DNA of 9,783 nt, taken from contig JAFDVT010000815.1 in the NCBI GenBank assembly GCA_018268875.1, forward strand, positions 1 to 9,783, given 5' to 3'. Of this stretch, positions 1 through 6,083 are shown in pieces. Source of the stretch: Acidobacteriota bacterium (GTDB lineage: Bacteria; Acidobacteriota; Terriglobia; Bryobacterales; Bryobacteraceae). The position numbers and the translations under genes are program-made. Each line of letters begins with the position of its first letter. The first letter of the stretch is position 1. A model generated the notes under the pieces. That model did not search any database. It was given only the letters and a program-made list of their open reading frames with translations, and was not told the DNA's origin.

Positions 1-2
1 CC

Positions 3-452
3 GAACTATTCGCCGCCTGGATGCTCGCCGCGGTCGCTGGATTCGACGCGCAAGACAATGGCCGGATCGCTCTCGATCCTGAGGCGATTCTCGACGGTCG
101 GCGTCGAGCGCTCGAGCACATCCACGTCCTGCCCGATGGAACCTCGTCCGCCGAGGACCGCATCGTCCAAGAGATCCGTTCGCGCATCGCATCGAAGACG
201 GACGACGATGCCCACGAACTCGTGGTCTTCATCGAAGGACTGGGAACCGACTGGTTCGCCACCCGCGTCGCCGAAAGGCTGCCAAATCCCGTCCGGTTCG
301 ACGCCGTATGGGTGATCACGCGGCAGAAGTCCCGCCCGGGCGAGTATGTGTACGGCGTGTCGCAGTTGGACCTGTCTGCCGGCCATTGCCCTGTCTGGTT
401 CATCACCATCGGCAGAAAATTCGACCGATGGACGGTCCGGCAGATCAATTGA
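3..452 (+). CDS. Hypothetical protein, 3' part only (gene enters from the left edge)
   Basis: The reading frame is open from the first complete codon at position 3 to a TGA at 450-452, so only the C-terminal ~149 residues are seen. An in-frame ATG lies at 21, but the frame stays open upstream of it, so I treat the gene as truncated by the window edge. Codon use is strongly coding-like, with mostly G or C at third positions. The visible part is soluble and mixed in charge, with no membrane segment. It contains an acidic stretch (KTDDDAHELVVFIEG) and ends in a Trp/aromatic-rich segment (WFITIGRKFDRWTVRQIN). I do not recognise a family and assign no function. It ends 48 nt before the permease gene on the same strand, so the two could share a transcript. 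Confidence 0.7.
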   Translation, partial: ELFAAWMLAAVAGFDAQDNGRIALDPEAILDGRRRALEHIHVLPDGTSSAEDRIVQEIRSRIASKTDDDAHELVVFIEGLGTDWFATRVAERLPNPVRFDAVWVITRQKSRPGEYVYGVSQLDLSAGHCPVWFITIGRKFDRWTVRQIN

Positions 453-492
453 TACGAATTTCGGTGGGAACCGCTAGTCCTGAACTTCGTAT
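452..492. repeat. 7-bp inverted repeat upstream of the permease gene
   Basis: ATACGAA at 452-458 and TTCGTAT at 486-492 are perfect inverted copies separated by 27 nt. They fill the gap between the upstream stop codon and the permease ATG at 501. The right arm runs into an AT-rich TATATATAA stretch immediately before the start codon. This could be an operator or a weak hairpin affecting initiation, since no clear Shine-Dalgarno sequence precedes that ATG. A 7-bp match can arise by chance, so a regulatory role is only inferred. Confidence 0.3.
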
Positions 493-500
493 ATATAACG

Positions 501-2939
501 ATGCTGATCAGCGACCTGCGATTCGGAGCGCGTATGCTCCTCAAACAGCCCGGATTCACCACGCTTGCCGTGCTCACGCTGGCGTTGGGGATCGGCGCGA
601 CTTCCGCGGTATTCAGCCTGATACAGGGCGTCCTGCTCACGCCTCCGCCGTACCGCGCGCCTGACCGCCTCGTGCTGGTCGACTCGGCCCGCACCGACGG
701 CCAAATCATGCGGACGCCGTCCGGATGGGCGCCTTTGCAATGGATGAACTGGCAGAAGGACGCAAAGTCCCTGGAATCGGTGGCCGCCTACGCCTGGACG
801 TTCAACTTCCTGGTGCTCGACGATGGAAGCGAGTCCATGCAAGGCATGCCGGTTACCAAGGACTACTTCCGGGTCATGGGTTTGCAGCCGTCGATGGGCC
901 GGATCTTTTCCGATTCGGAAGGGAAGCCAGGTTCCCCGCCGGTGTTGATCATTTCGCACGAGTTGTGGCAGAGCAAGTTCAACGGCGATCCGAACGTCGT
1001 CGGCAAAACGTTGCGCATGAGCCGCGCCCAGACGCCGCCCACGATCATTGGCGTGATGCCGCCGAACATCCGCTTCCTGCCCGTGCCCAGCGCCGCCAAG
1101 GAACCGAACTATAACGAGAACTCGACCGTGCAGTTCTGGGTTCCCGCGGTTCCCAATCCCGAACGGCTAAAGAACACGGGCTGGAACGTCATCGCACGGT
1201 TGCGCGACGGCGCGACTCTCGAAGGAGCGCAAAGCGAGTTAGCTGTGCTGACCACCCAGGTGGCCGGGGAGGCTCCGGAGTTGGCCGGCGTCACGCCCAG
1301 GCTGAAGTCCCTGGCGGCGTACATCAATCAGGAAGGCAACCGCATCCTGCTGCCGCTGCTTGGCGCCGCGGCTCTTGTCCTGCTGATTGCGTGCGGCAAC
1401 GTCGCCGCGCTGCTGCTTGTGCGAGGGCTGCAGCGGCAACAGGAATACGCCGTTCGCTCCGCGTTGGGAATCGAACGCCGCGCGCTGTTCCTGCAGGTGT
1501 CGACCGAAAATCTGCTACTCGCGCTGCTGGGCGGGACCCTTGGCGTGGGCGTCGCGTTCGGCCTGGTGAAGGTGTTCAAGCTGATCGGCGGCCAGGCGAT
1601 TCCCCGGTTGGACGCCGTAAACGCGGGATGGCCGGTTTTGTTATTCGGACTGTTCTCGGCGATCTTTGCCGCGGTCACCGCGGGACTGTTCCCGGCTCTG
1701 CGCGCCTCCCGGATCGATCCCGTCGAGGTCCTGAAGAGCGCGGGTCCAAAGAGCAGCGCCAGCGGCGGCGAACGGCGCTTGCTGCGCACGGTGACCGTGG
1801 TGCAGACTGCGCTAACGCTTGCCTTGCTGGTGGGCGCGGGCCTGCTGGTCCGCACCATGGTGAACCTGGCGAACGTCCAGTCGGGCTTCGACACCGGCCA
1901 CATTTTGACCATGAGCGTCACCGCCGTGCAAGGCCAGTGGGACGACTTTCACCGCCGCGCGCTGGAGCGCGTTTCGCAAATTCCAGGCGTCGAAAAGGCG
2001 GCGTTCGCGTGGGGCGTTCCGCTGACCGGCAACAACTGGCCGGGCGCGCTCGAAATCGAAGGTCAACCGCCGCCCGCGACCGAAAGAGATCGCATTGCGA
2101 TTCCCCTGCGTTCCGCGACTCAGGGGTACTTCGACCTGCTTCGCCTGCCGATCCTCGAAGGCCGCGACATTCGCGCGAGCGACAACCGCCAGGCGCCTCC
2201 CGTCGCGGTGGTGAACAAGGCGTTCGCGGACCGGTATTTCTCCGGCACAACGGCCATCGGCAAGAAGTTCTGGATCGGCGGCGGGCGCGATCGTCCCGGA
2301 ACCGAGATCATCGGCATCGTGGCCAACGGCCGTACCGCCGACCTGACGCAGACGGCGGAGCCCGAAATCTATCTTTCGATGTGGCAGGCCTCCGCGTTTT
2401 CAAAGCACCTGATCGTGCGGACGGCGGTGGCCGATCCGAAGGCGTTGATCAACAACATTCGCCGCGAGATTTACGGCGTGCTTCCCACCGCGGCCGTGGA
2501 AAACGTCAAGACCATGGATGAAGTACGCGGCGATTCGCTGGCTACCCGCACATTCGCGATGCAACTGCTGGCCGGGTTCTCGATCATCGGCAGCCTGTTG
2601 ACGGTGGTTGGGATTTACGGCGTGCTGTCGCTTTCGGTGGCCGCAAGGCGCCGCGAGTTGGCGATTCGCGCAGCCGTCGGGGCGGAAAGCCGGGACATCC
2701 GGAACCTGATCTTCGGCGAAGGGTTCCGGCTGATTGCAAGCGGCATTGTCGCGGGATTGGTCGCCGCGTTTGCCCTGTCGCGTGTCTTGCAAACGTTCCT
2801 GTTCGGCGTGGAACCGACGGACCCGCTCACGCTCGCCGGCGTGGCGATTCTGTTCGCGATCGTCGCGATGCTGGCCTGCTGGGTTCCCACGATGCGAGCC
2901 GCGGCCGTCAACCCGGTGGAGGCCTTGCGCGACGAATAG
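501..2939 (+). CDS. ABC transporter permease, duplicated MacB/FtsX type (ADOP family)
   Basis: This is an 812-residue inner-membrane protein built as two tandem MacB-like permease halves. The first half has TM1 at about 20-42, a periplasmic core domain at about 45-280, and an FtsX-type three-helix block at about 282-307, 331-358 and 375-398. It closes with RASRIDPVEVLKSAG at 401-415. The second half repeats the plan: TM at about 430-450, periplasmic domain to about 685, helices near 688-712, 740-762 and 775-796, and a matching closing motif (MRAAAVNPVEALRDE) at 798-812. The paired motifs EYAVRSALG (315-323) and ELAIRAAVG (719-727) confirm the internal duplication. The N-terminus (DLRFGARMLLKQPGFTTLAV) is typical of acidobacterial duplicated orphan permeases and supports ATG 501, although no good ribosome binding site precedes it. 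The family is thought to act in MacB-like export or mechanotransmission using an ATPase encoded elsewhere. No ATPase or PadR-type regulator gene is adjacent here. Substrate unknown. Confidence 0.93.
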   Translation: MLISDLRFGARMLLKQPGFTTLAVLTLALGIGATSAVFSLIQGVLLTPPPYRAPDRLVLVDSARTDGQIMRTPSGWAPLQWMNWQKDAKSLESVAAYAWTFNFLVLDDGSESMQGMPVTKDYFRVMGLQPSMGRIFSDSEGKPGSPPVLIISHELWQSKFNGDPNVVGKTLRMSRAQTPPTIIGVMPPNIRFLPVPSAAKEPNYNENSTVQFWVPAVPNPERLKNTGWNVIARLRDGATLEGAQSELAVLTTQVAGEAPELAGVTPRLKSLAAYINQEGNRILLPLLGAAALVLLIACGNVAALLLVRGLQRQQEYAVRSALGIERRALFLQVSTENLLLALLGGTLGVGVAFGLVKVFKLIGGQAIPRLDAVNAGWPVLLFGLFSAIFAAVTAGLFPALRASRIDPVEVLKSAGPKSSASGGERRLLRTVTVVQTALTLALLVGAGLLVRTMVNLANVQSGFDTGHILTMSVTAVQGQWDDFHRRALERVSQIPGVEKAAFAWGVPLTGNNWPGALEIEGQPPPATERDRIAIPLRSATQGYFDLLRLPILEGRDIRASDNRQAPPVAVVNKAFADRYFSGTTAIGKKFWIGGGRDRPGTEIIGIVANGRTADLTQTAEPEIYLSMWQASAFSKHLIVRTAVADPKALINNIRREIYGVLPTAAVENVKTMDEVRGDSLATRTFAMQLLAGFSIIGSLLTVVGIYGVLSLSVAARRRELAIRAAVGAESRDIRNLIFGEGFRLIASGIVAGLVAAFALSRVLQTFLFGVEPTDPLTLAGVAILFAIVAMLACWVPTMRAAAVNPVEALRDE

Positions 2940-2947
2940 CCGCGCAT

Positions 2948-3004
2948 CTACCGAAAATCTGGTAGGGCCCTATCCGGCCTCGGGGGATAGCGTTTGGCAG
3001 CCAA
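2948..3004. repeat. Cluster of short dyads between permease and small gene
   Basis: The gap 2940-3022 carries four adjoining inverted repeats: CTACC/GGTAG (2948-2952 with 2961-2965), the 10-bp palindrome TAGGGCCCTA (2963-2972), CTATCC/GGATAG (2970-2975 with 2985-2990), and TTGGC-A-GCCAA (2994-3004). The first three share bases and would be mutually exclusive RNA hairpins. No T-run follows, so this is not a textbook intrinsic terminator. The last has a one-base centre and can only be a DNA-level dyad. It may help end the permease transcript or bind a regulator of the next gene. Both roles are inferred. Confidence 0.3.
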
Positions 3005-3022
3005 CGAGCGTATTGTTGGGGC

Positions 3023-3343
3023 ATGCTGTACACACGTCTGTCAGCAAACATCGCCCCCGATGTCGAACTGGAAGTCTTTCTTCTGGCGGCCGCTGCCGCT
3101 GTCGCTTCGTCCTCCGCGTCCCATTGCCACGATGTCTTTCAGCGCGCGTATGCCGAAATCCACTTGGACGGCCGCCGTTTTGACCGTGAGTTCGCCGTAT
3201 GTTCGGCCGGCGAGATCACCGAAGCGGTAAAGGCTGAGGCGTACCGCAAGGCGGTTCAGTATCTGCAGGCTTCCGGTAATCTTCGCCCGTTTCTGCCGCT
3301 TCGCAATCTGGAATGGAGGCTGAAAAACGAGACTCGCCATTGA
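3023..3343 (+). CDS. Small hypothetical protein (106 residues)
   Basis: An ATG at 3023, preceded by a weak purine stretch (TTGGGG), opens a 106-codon frame ending at TGA 3341-3343. It has a short Ala/Ser-rich segment (LLAAAAAVASSSAS, about residues 20-33), too polar at its edges for a confident membrane helix. Three cysteines or histidines follow closely (HCH at about 34-36), and the second half is charged and probably helical. Third-position GC is moderately high, which favours this frame over the codon-aligned antisense frame at 3041-3340. It ends 12 nt before the enolase-family start codon, so co-transcription is likely if it is real. I recognise no family. If it is not a gene, 2940-3355 is a ~416-nt intergenic region containing only the dyads above. 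Confidence 0.5.
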   Translation: MLYTRLSANIAPDVELEVFLLAAAAAVASSSASHCHDVFQRAYAEIHLDGRRFDREFAVCSAGEITEAVKAEAYRKAVQYLQASGNLRPFLPLRNLEWRLKNETRH

Positions 3344-3355
3344 TATGCTCGTTCG

Positions 3356-4627
3356 GTGAGCCTGACAAAGCTGGATCGCCGCCGTTTTCTGTTCTCCTCC
3401 TCCTCATCCCTCGCCGCTGCCGCCGGAGTTGCATCCGGCGCCGAGACCGTCCGTGACAGGTACCGGAAACTCGACGCCATCCTGCAGGCTCCGGTGCTGA
3501 AGAAGGAGCTGTTCAAGAGTCCGGTGATCATCCAGAGCGTCGAGCTGCTGCGCCTGGACAACGGCTACCTGTGCCGCGTGCGATCCAAGGACGGCGCCGA
3601 AGGGATTTCCGTGGCGCACACCGGGATGAGCACGCTGTTCCCTATCTTTCTGAAGAACATCCAGCCGTTTCTGATCGGGAAGGACGCTCGCGAACTGGAT
3701 CTGATCCTCGAAAAGATCTTTATCTATCAGTTCAATTTCCGGTTCAACGGCATGGCGCTGGGGCTCCCGCTGGCGACGGCGGAGTTCGCGATTCTGGACA
3801 TGCTGGGGCGCATCGCCGGCAAACCGGTGGGCCAGTTGATCGGCAGTGTTCACAACCCCGAAGTCGGGCTCTACATGGCCACCGAATGGCGCGAGAAACC
3901 CGTCGAGGAATCGCTGGACCTAATCGGGAAAGCGTTCCATTCGCATGACCTGCGGGCGCTGAAGATCAAGGTCGGCGGGCTCATGTTCATGACCACCGAC
4001 ATGTATGCCACGGGACCCGCGGGGCGTACCGAAAAGATCGTGCCGCTCGTGCGAAAGACGTTCGGCGATGACGTCGCGCTGTATGCCGATTCGAACAGCT
4101 TTTACACCGTGCCCGAGGCGATCCGCGTCGGCAAACTGCTAGAACAGTACAAGTTCCGCTACTTCGAAGAGCCCGTGATGTTCGACCACATCGACGAGAT
4201 CAAGCAGGTGGCCGACGCCTTGACGATCCCGATCGCCAACGGCGAGCAGGACTACAGCTACCACGGCTTCCGCTGGCTGGTTGCCAACGATGGACTCGAA
4301 ATCGTGCAGCCGGATAACTATTACTTCGGTGGTCTGATCCGCTCGATGAAGGTCGCGCGCATGGCGGCGGCATACGGAAAGCAGTGCATTCCGCACATGT
4401 CGGGCGGCGGACTCGGCAACGTGTACAACATCCAGTTTGTTTCGGCGCTGCCAAACGCCGGCGAACATCACGAGTTCAAGGAGATCGGCAAGAACATCCG
4501 ATTCGAATGCAAGACGTCGCCTCTGACGATTGCCAAGGGCAAGATCAAGGTGCCCACGGGACCAGGCTTCGGCGTGGACTTCGACCCGGATTGGGTGGCG
4601 AAGCATCAGCCTGTACGGCTGGGCTAA
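3356..4627 (+). CDS. Tat-exported enolase-superfamily enzyme (mandelate racemase/sugar-acid dehydratase subgroup)
   Basis: This 423-residue protein starts at GTG 3356; an in-frame stop at 3341-3343 rules out any upstream start. The N-terminus has a twin-arginine signal: R8-R9-R10-F11-L12 fits RRxFL, followed by a Ser/Ala-rich core and probable cleavage after SGA (about residue 29). The mature part has the enolase-type capping domain (about 55-165) and then the barrel. The active site appears complete: KxK at K203/K205, metal ligands D245, E271 and E297, and a D320-H347 dyad. The spacings 245-271-297-320-347 (26, 26, 23, 27) equal those of mandelate racemase D195-E221-E247-D270-H297. E363 or E366 may match its E317. 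Family chemistry is Mg2+-assisted proton abstraction alpha to a carboxylate (racemisation or dehydration of acid sugars). The substrate cannot be read from the sequence. A ~10-residue insertion follows KxK (about 208-224). Periplasmic location is inferred from the Tat signal. Confidence 0.92.
   Translation: MSLTKLDRRRFLFSSSSSLAAAAGVASGAETVRDRYRKLDAILQAPVLKKELFKSPVIIQSVELLRLDNGYLCRVRSKDGAEGISVAHTGMSTLFPIFLKNIQPFLIGKDARELDLILEKIFIYQFNFRFNGMALGLPLATAEFAILDMLGRIAGKPVGQLIGSVHNPEVGLYMATEWREKPVEESLDLIGKAFHSHDLRALKIKVGGLMFMTTDMYATGPAGRTEKIVPLVRKTFGDDVALYADSNSFYTVPEAIRVGKLLEQYKFRYFEEPVMFDHIDEIKQVADALTIPIANGEQDYSYHGFRWLVANDGLEIVQPDNYYFGGLIRSMKVARMAAAYGKQCIPHMSGGGLGNVYNIQFVSALPNAGEHHEFKEIGKNIRFECKTSPLTIAKGKIKVPTGPGFGVDFDPDWVAKHQPVRLG
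4606..4622. terminator. Small hairpin at the convergent gene ends
   Basis: CAGCC (4607-4611) and GGCTG (4617-4621) pair around a 5-nt loop, with a possible U-G extension at 4606/4622 in the plus-strand RNA. It lies in the last codons of the enolase-family gene and, read on the minus strand, 2 nt past the blaI-like stop. It could serve as a bidirectional terminator, but neither strand has a following T-run. Termination is therefore inferred only. Confidence 0.3.
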
Positions 4628-4983
4628 AGCAGCGTGGTGTCGATCTTAAGAGGCCTGGGCGCGTTGGCGCGAACCGCGCCGCCGGCCAGGTAATTCTGCA
4701 GCTTTTCGGCGGAGCCTTCGAAGTACTCGTCGAGCAGATGCTGGACGGCCATGCGGCGGATTTCGTCCTCGGTCATCGCGGCCTGGTAGACGAACGCCTT
4801 GCCGGACTTGTGACGCTTCAGCGTGCCCTTCTTTTCCAACCGGTCGAGCGTGGTCATGACCGTGGTGTAGGCAAGCTTCCGGTCCTTGGTCAGCAGGTCC
4901 CGGACATCTTTGACGTTGGCTTCGCCCAGCCTCCAGATGGCTTGCAGGCATTTCAGCTCAAGTGGTCCGGGGGCCTCGTGCAT
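4624..4983 (-). CDS. BlaI/MecI/CopY-family transcriptional repressor
   Basis: This 119-residue protein has the size and layout of the BlaI family. A winged helix-turn-helix covers about residues 6-70, with the recognition-helix signature AYTTVMTTLDRLEKKG at about 38-53 and a basic wing (TLKRHKSGKAFVYQ). A C-terminal helical dimerisation segment lies at about 71-100 (TEDEIRRMAVQHLLDEYF). Family members bind operator dyads as dimers and are inactivated when a BlaR1/MecR1 sensor protease triggers cleavage in the dimerisation region. N97-Y98 sits near the Asn-Phe cleavage site known in staphylococcal MecI/BlaI, but that match is only suggestive. The start (ATG 4983) lies 8 nt after the stop of the HD-domain gene, so it is likely the last gene of that transcript. 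Its TAG stop overlaps the TAA of the convergent enolase-family gene. No BlaR1-like gene is in the window, so the target and signal are unknown. Confidence 0.92.
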   Translation of the reverse strand: MHEAPGPLELKCLQAIWRLGEANVKDVRDLLTKDRKLAYTTVMTTLDRLEKKGTLKRHKSGKAFVYQAAMTEDEIRRMAVQHLLDEYFEGSAEKLQNYLAGGAVRANAPRPLKIDTTLL

Positions 4984-4991
4984 GGTCGTCG

Positions 4992-6083
4992 TTAGTGCGT
5001 CTTCAAAATCGCCTGGGTGAGCTTGTCGGCAAACAGGGAATTCTGCTTCGGTCCGCCACCGGCGTGATGCGGCGGGTGCGGGGCCGGGGGCGCTGTCGCC
5101 ACCGCCACCGGGGAAGCAGGACGATCTTCCAGGTACAGGACCTTCTTCAAGACCGTGCGTTCAAGCGCGTTGCTGTAGCCGGTCCAGTTGCCGTCGATCC
5201 GGGTGTCGCGTTCGGCCACCCAGCGCATGGCTTCCATCTTCGAATCCATGTTGTCGATGTGGTGGAGCAGCAGCGCTTCCGGAAACACGGGAACCTTGGG
5301 CGAACCATAGGCGAGCTCGCCGTGATGGCTCAGGACCATGTGCTGCACAAGATGCAGCAGGCGGGGCGGAAATCCGGGGACCGCGGCGGCCTTTTCGGTC
5401 ACCATCTGGTAACCCATGACGATGTGCCCGACCAGTTGCCCTTCGTCCGAGTAGCCGAACCCGCGATGGTAGGTCAACTCGTGTACCTTGCCGGCATCGT
5501 GCAGGAACACGCCGGTGAGCAGCAGGTCCACGTCGATTCCGGGATAATGCGCGGCGGTGAACTTGGCGACCTTGGCCATGCTCAACACGTGCTCGATCAA
5601 GCCGCTGAGGTAGGCATGGTGAATGCTCTTGGCGGCGGGTGCCGTGCGGTACGCCAACATGAACTTCTCGTCGCCGAAGATCGCTTCGAGCAGCGCCTTC
5701 AAATGCGGGTTGGACATCGCGGCGACGTGAGCCTTCAGCTCCGCCTCCATGTCCTTCGGGTCGTACTTCGAGGCCGGAAAGTAATCGTGTACTTCCACCT
5801 CGCTGTCAGTGACCTTGGCCAGCTTATGAATGGTCAGCTGCAGGCGGTTCTGGAAGTTCTGCGTCAGACCCTTGACCTTGACGAAGTCGTCGCGGTCGAA
5901 CGTCTCCATCACTTCCGCCGCGTTGTCCCACATCTTGGCGTCCAACTCGCCGGTTTTGTCGGCCAGACTCAACGAAAGGAACGGGTCGCCGTTCTTCTTC
6001 TGCCGAATGTCCTTATTCAACACCAGGAACGTGGTGTTGATGTTCTGCTCGGGCTTGATTTCCGCGACGAAGGGCGATTTCAT
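4992..6083 (-). CDS. OB-fold plus HD-domain protein, YhaM-like putative 3'-5' exoribonuclease
   Basis: The 363-residue product has an N-terminal OB-fold (about 14-95; FLVLNKDIRQKKNGDPFLSL, then a KVKGLTQNF strand) for nucleic-acid binding. A metal-dependent HD phosphohydrolase domain follows (about 150-285). Candidate metal ligands are H165, H195-D196 (GVFLHDAGKV), H220, H253/H254 and D277 (HHIDNMD). This order matches YhaM-type 3'-5' exoribonucleases (about 314 residues). The extra length is a Pro/His-rich linker (about 323-345) and a short terminal helix. The frame is open further upstream, to an ATG at 6269. I chose ATG 6083 because the protein then begins with conserved-looking sequence (MKSPFVAEIK), whereas the extension lies inside the isomerase gene and is Arg/Pro/His-rich shadow sequence. 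The start overlaps the isomerase stop (TAATG), implying translational coupling. It probably acts in the cytoplasm on RNA or DNA ends; the substrate is inferred from the family only. Confidence 0.88.
   Translation of the reverse strand: MKSPFVAEIKPEQNINTTFLVLNKDIRQKKNGDPFLSLSLADKTGELDAKMWDNAAEVMETFDRDDFVKVKGLTQNFQNRLQLTIHKLAKVTDSEVEVHDYFPASKYDPKDMEAELKAHVAAMSNPHLKALLEAIFGDEKFMLAYRTAPAAKSIHHAYLSGLIEHVLSMAKVAKFTAAHYPGIDVDLLLTGVFLHDAGKVHELTYHRGFGYSDEGQLVGHIVMGYQMVTEKAAAVPGFPPRLLHLVQHMVLSHHGELAYGSPKVPVFPEALLLHHIDNMDSKMEAMRWVAERDTRIDGNWTGYSNALERTVLKKVLYLEDRPASPVAVATAPPAPHPPHHAGGGPKQNSLFADKLTQAILKTH

Noticed and set aside
494..499. TATAAC just before the permease start as a -10 box
   Set aside because: Transcription from it would start downstream of the ATG at 501, and no -35 element lies at a proper distance.
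1391..2521. 376-codon plus-strand frame overlapping the permease gene
   Set aside because: Arg/Gly/Ala-rich out-of-frame translation within a gene whose paired MacB/FtsX halves are unambiguous.
3041..3340. Minus-strand 99-codon frame opposite the small hypothetical gene
   Set aside because: It is codon-aligned antisense to the plus-strand frame, which better fits the local gene direction and the 12-nt spacing to the next gene. The choice is not certain.
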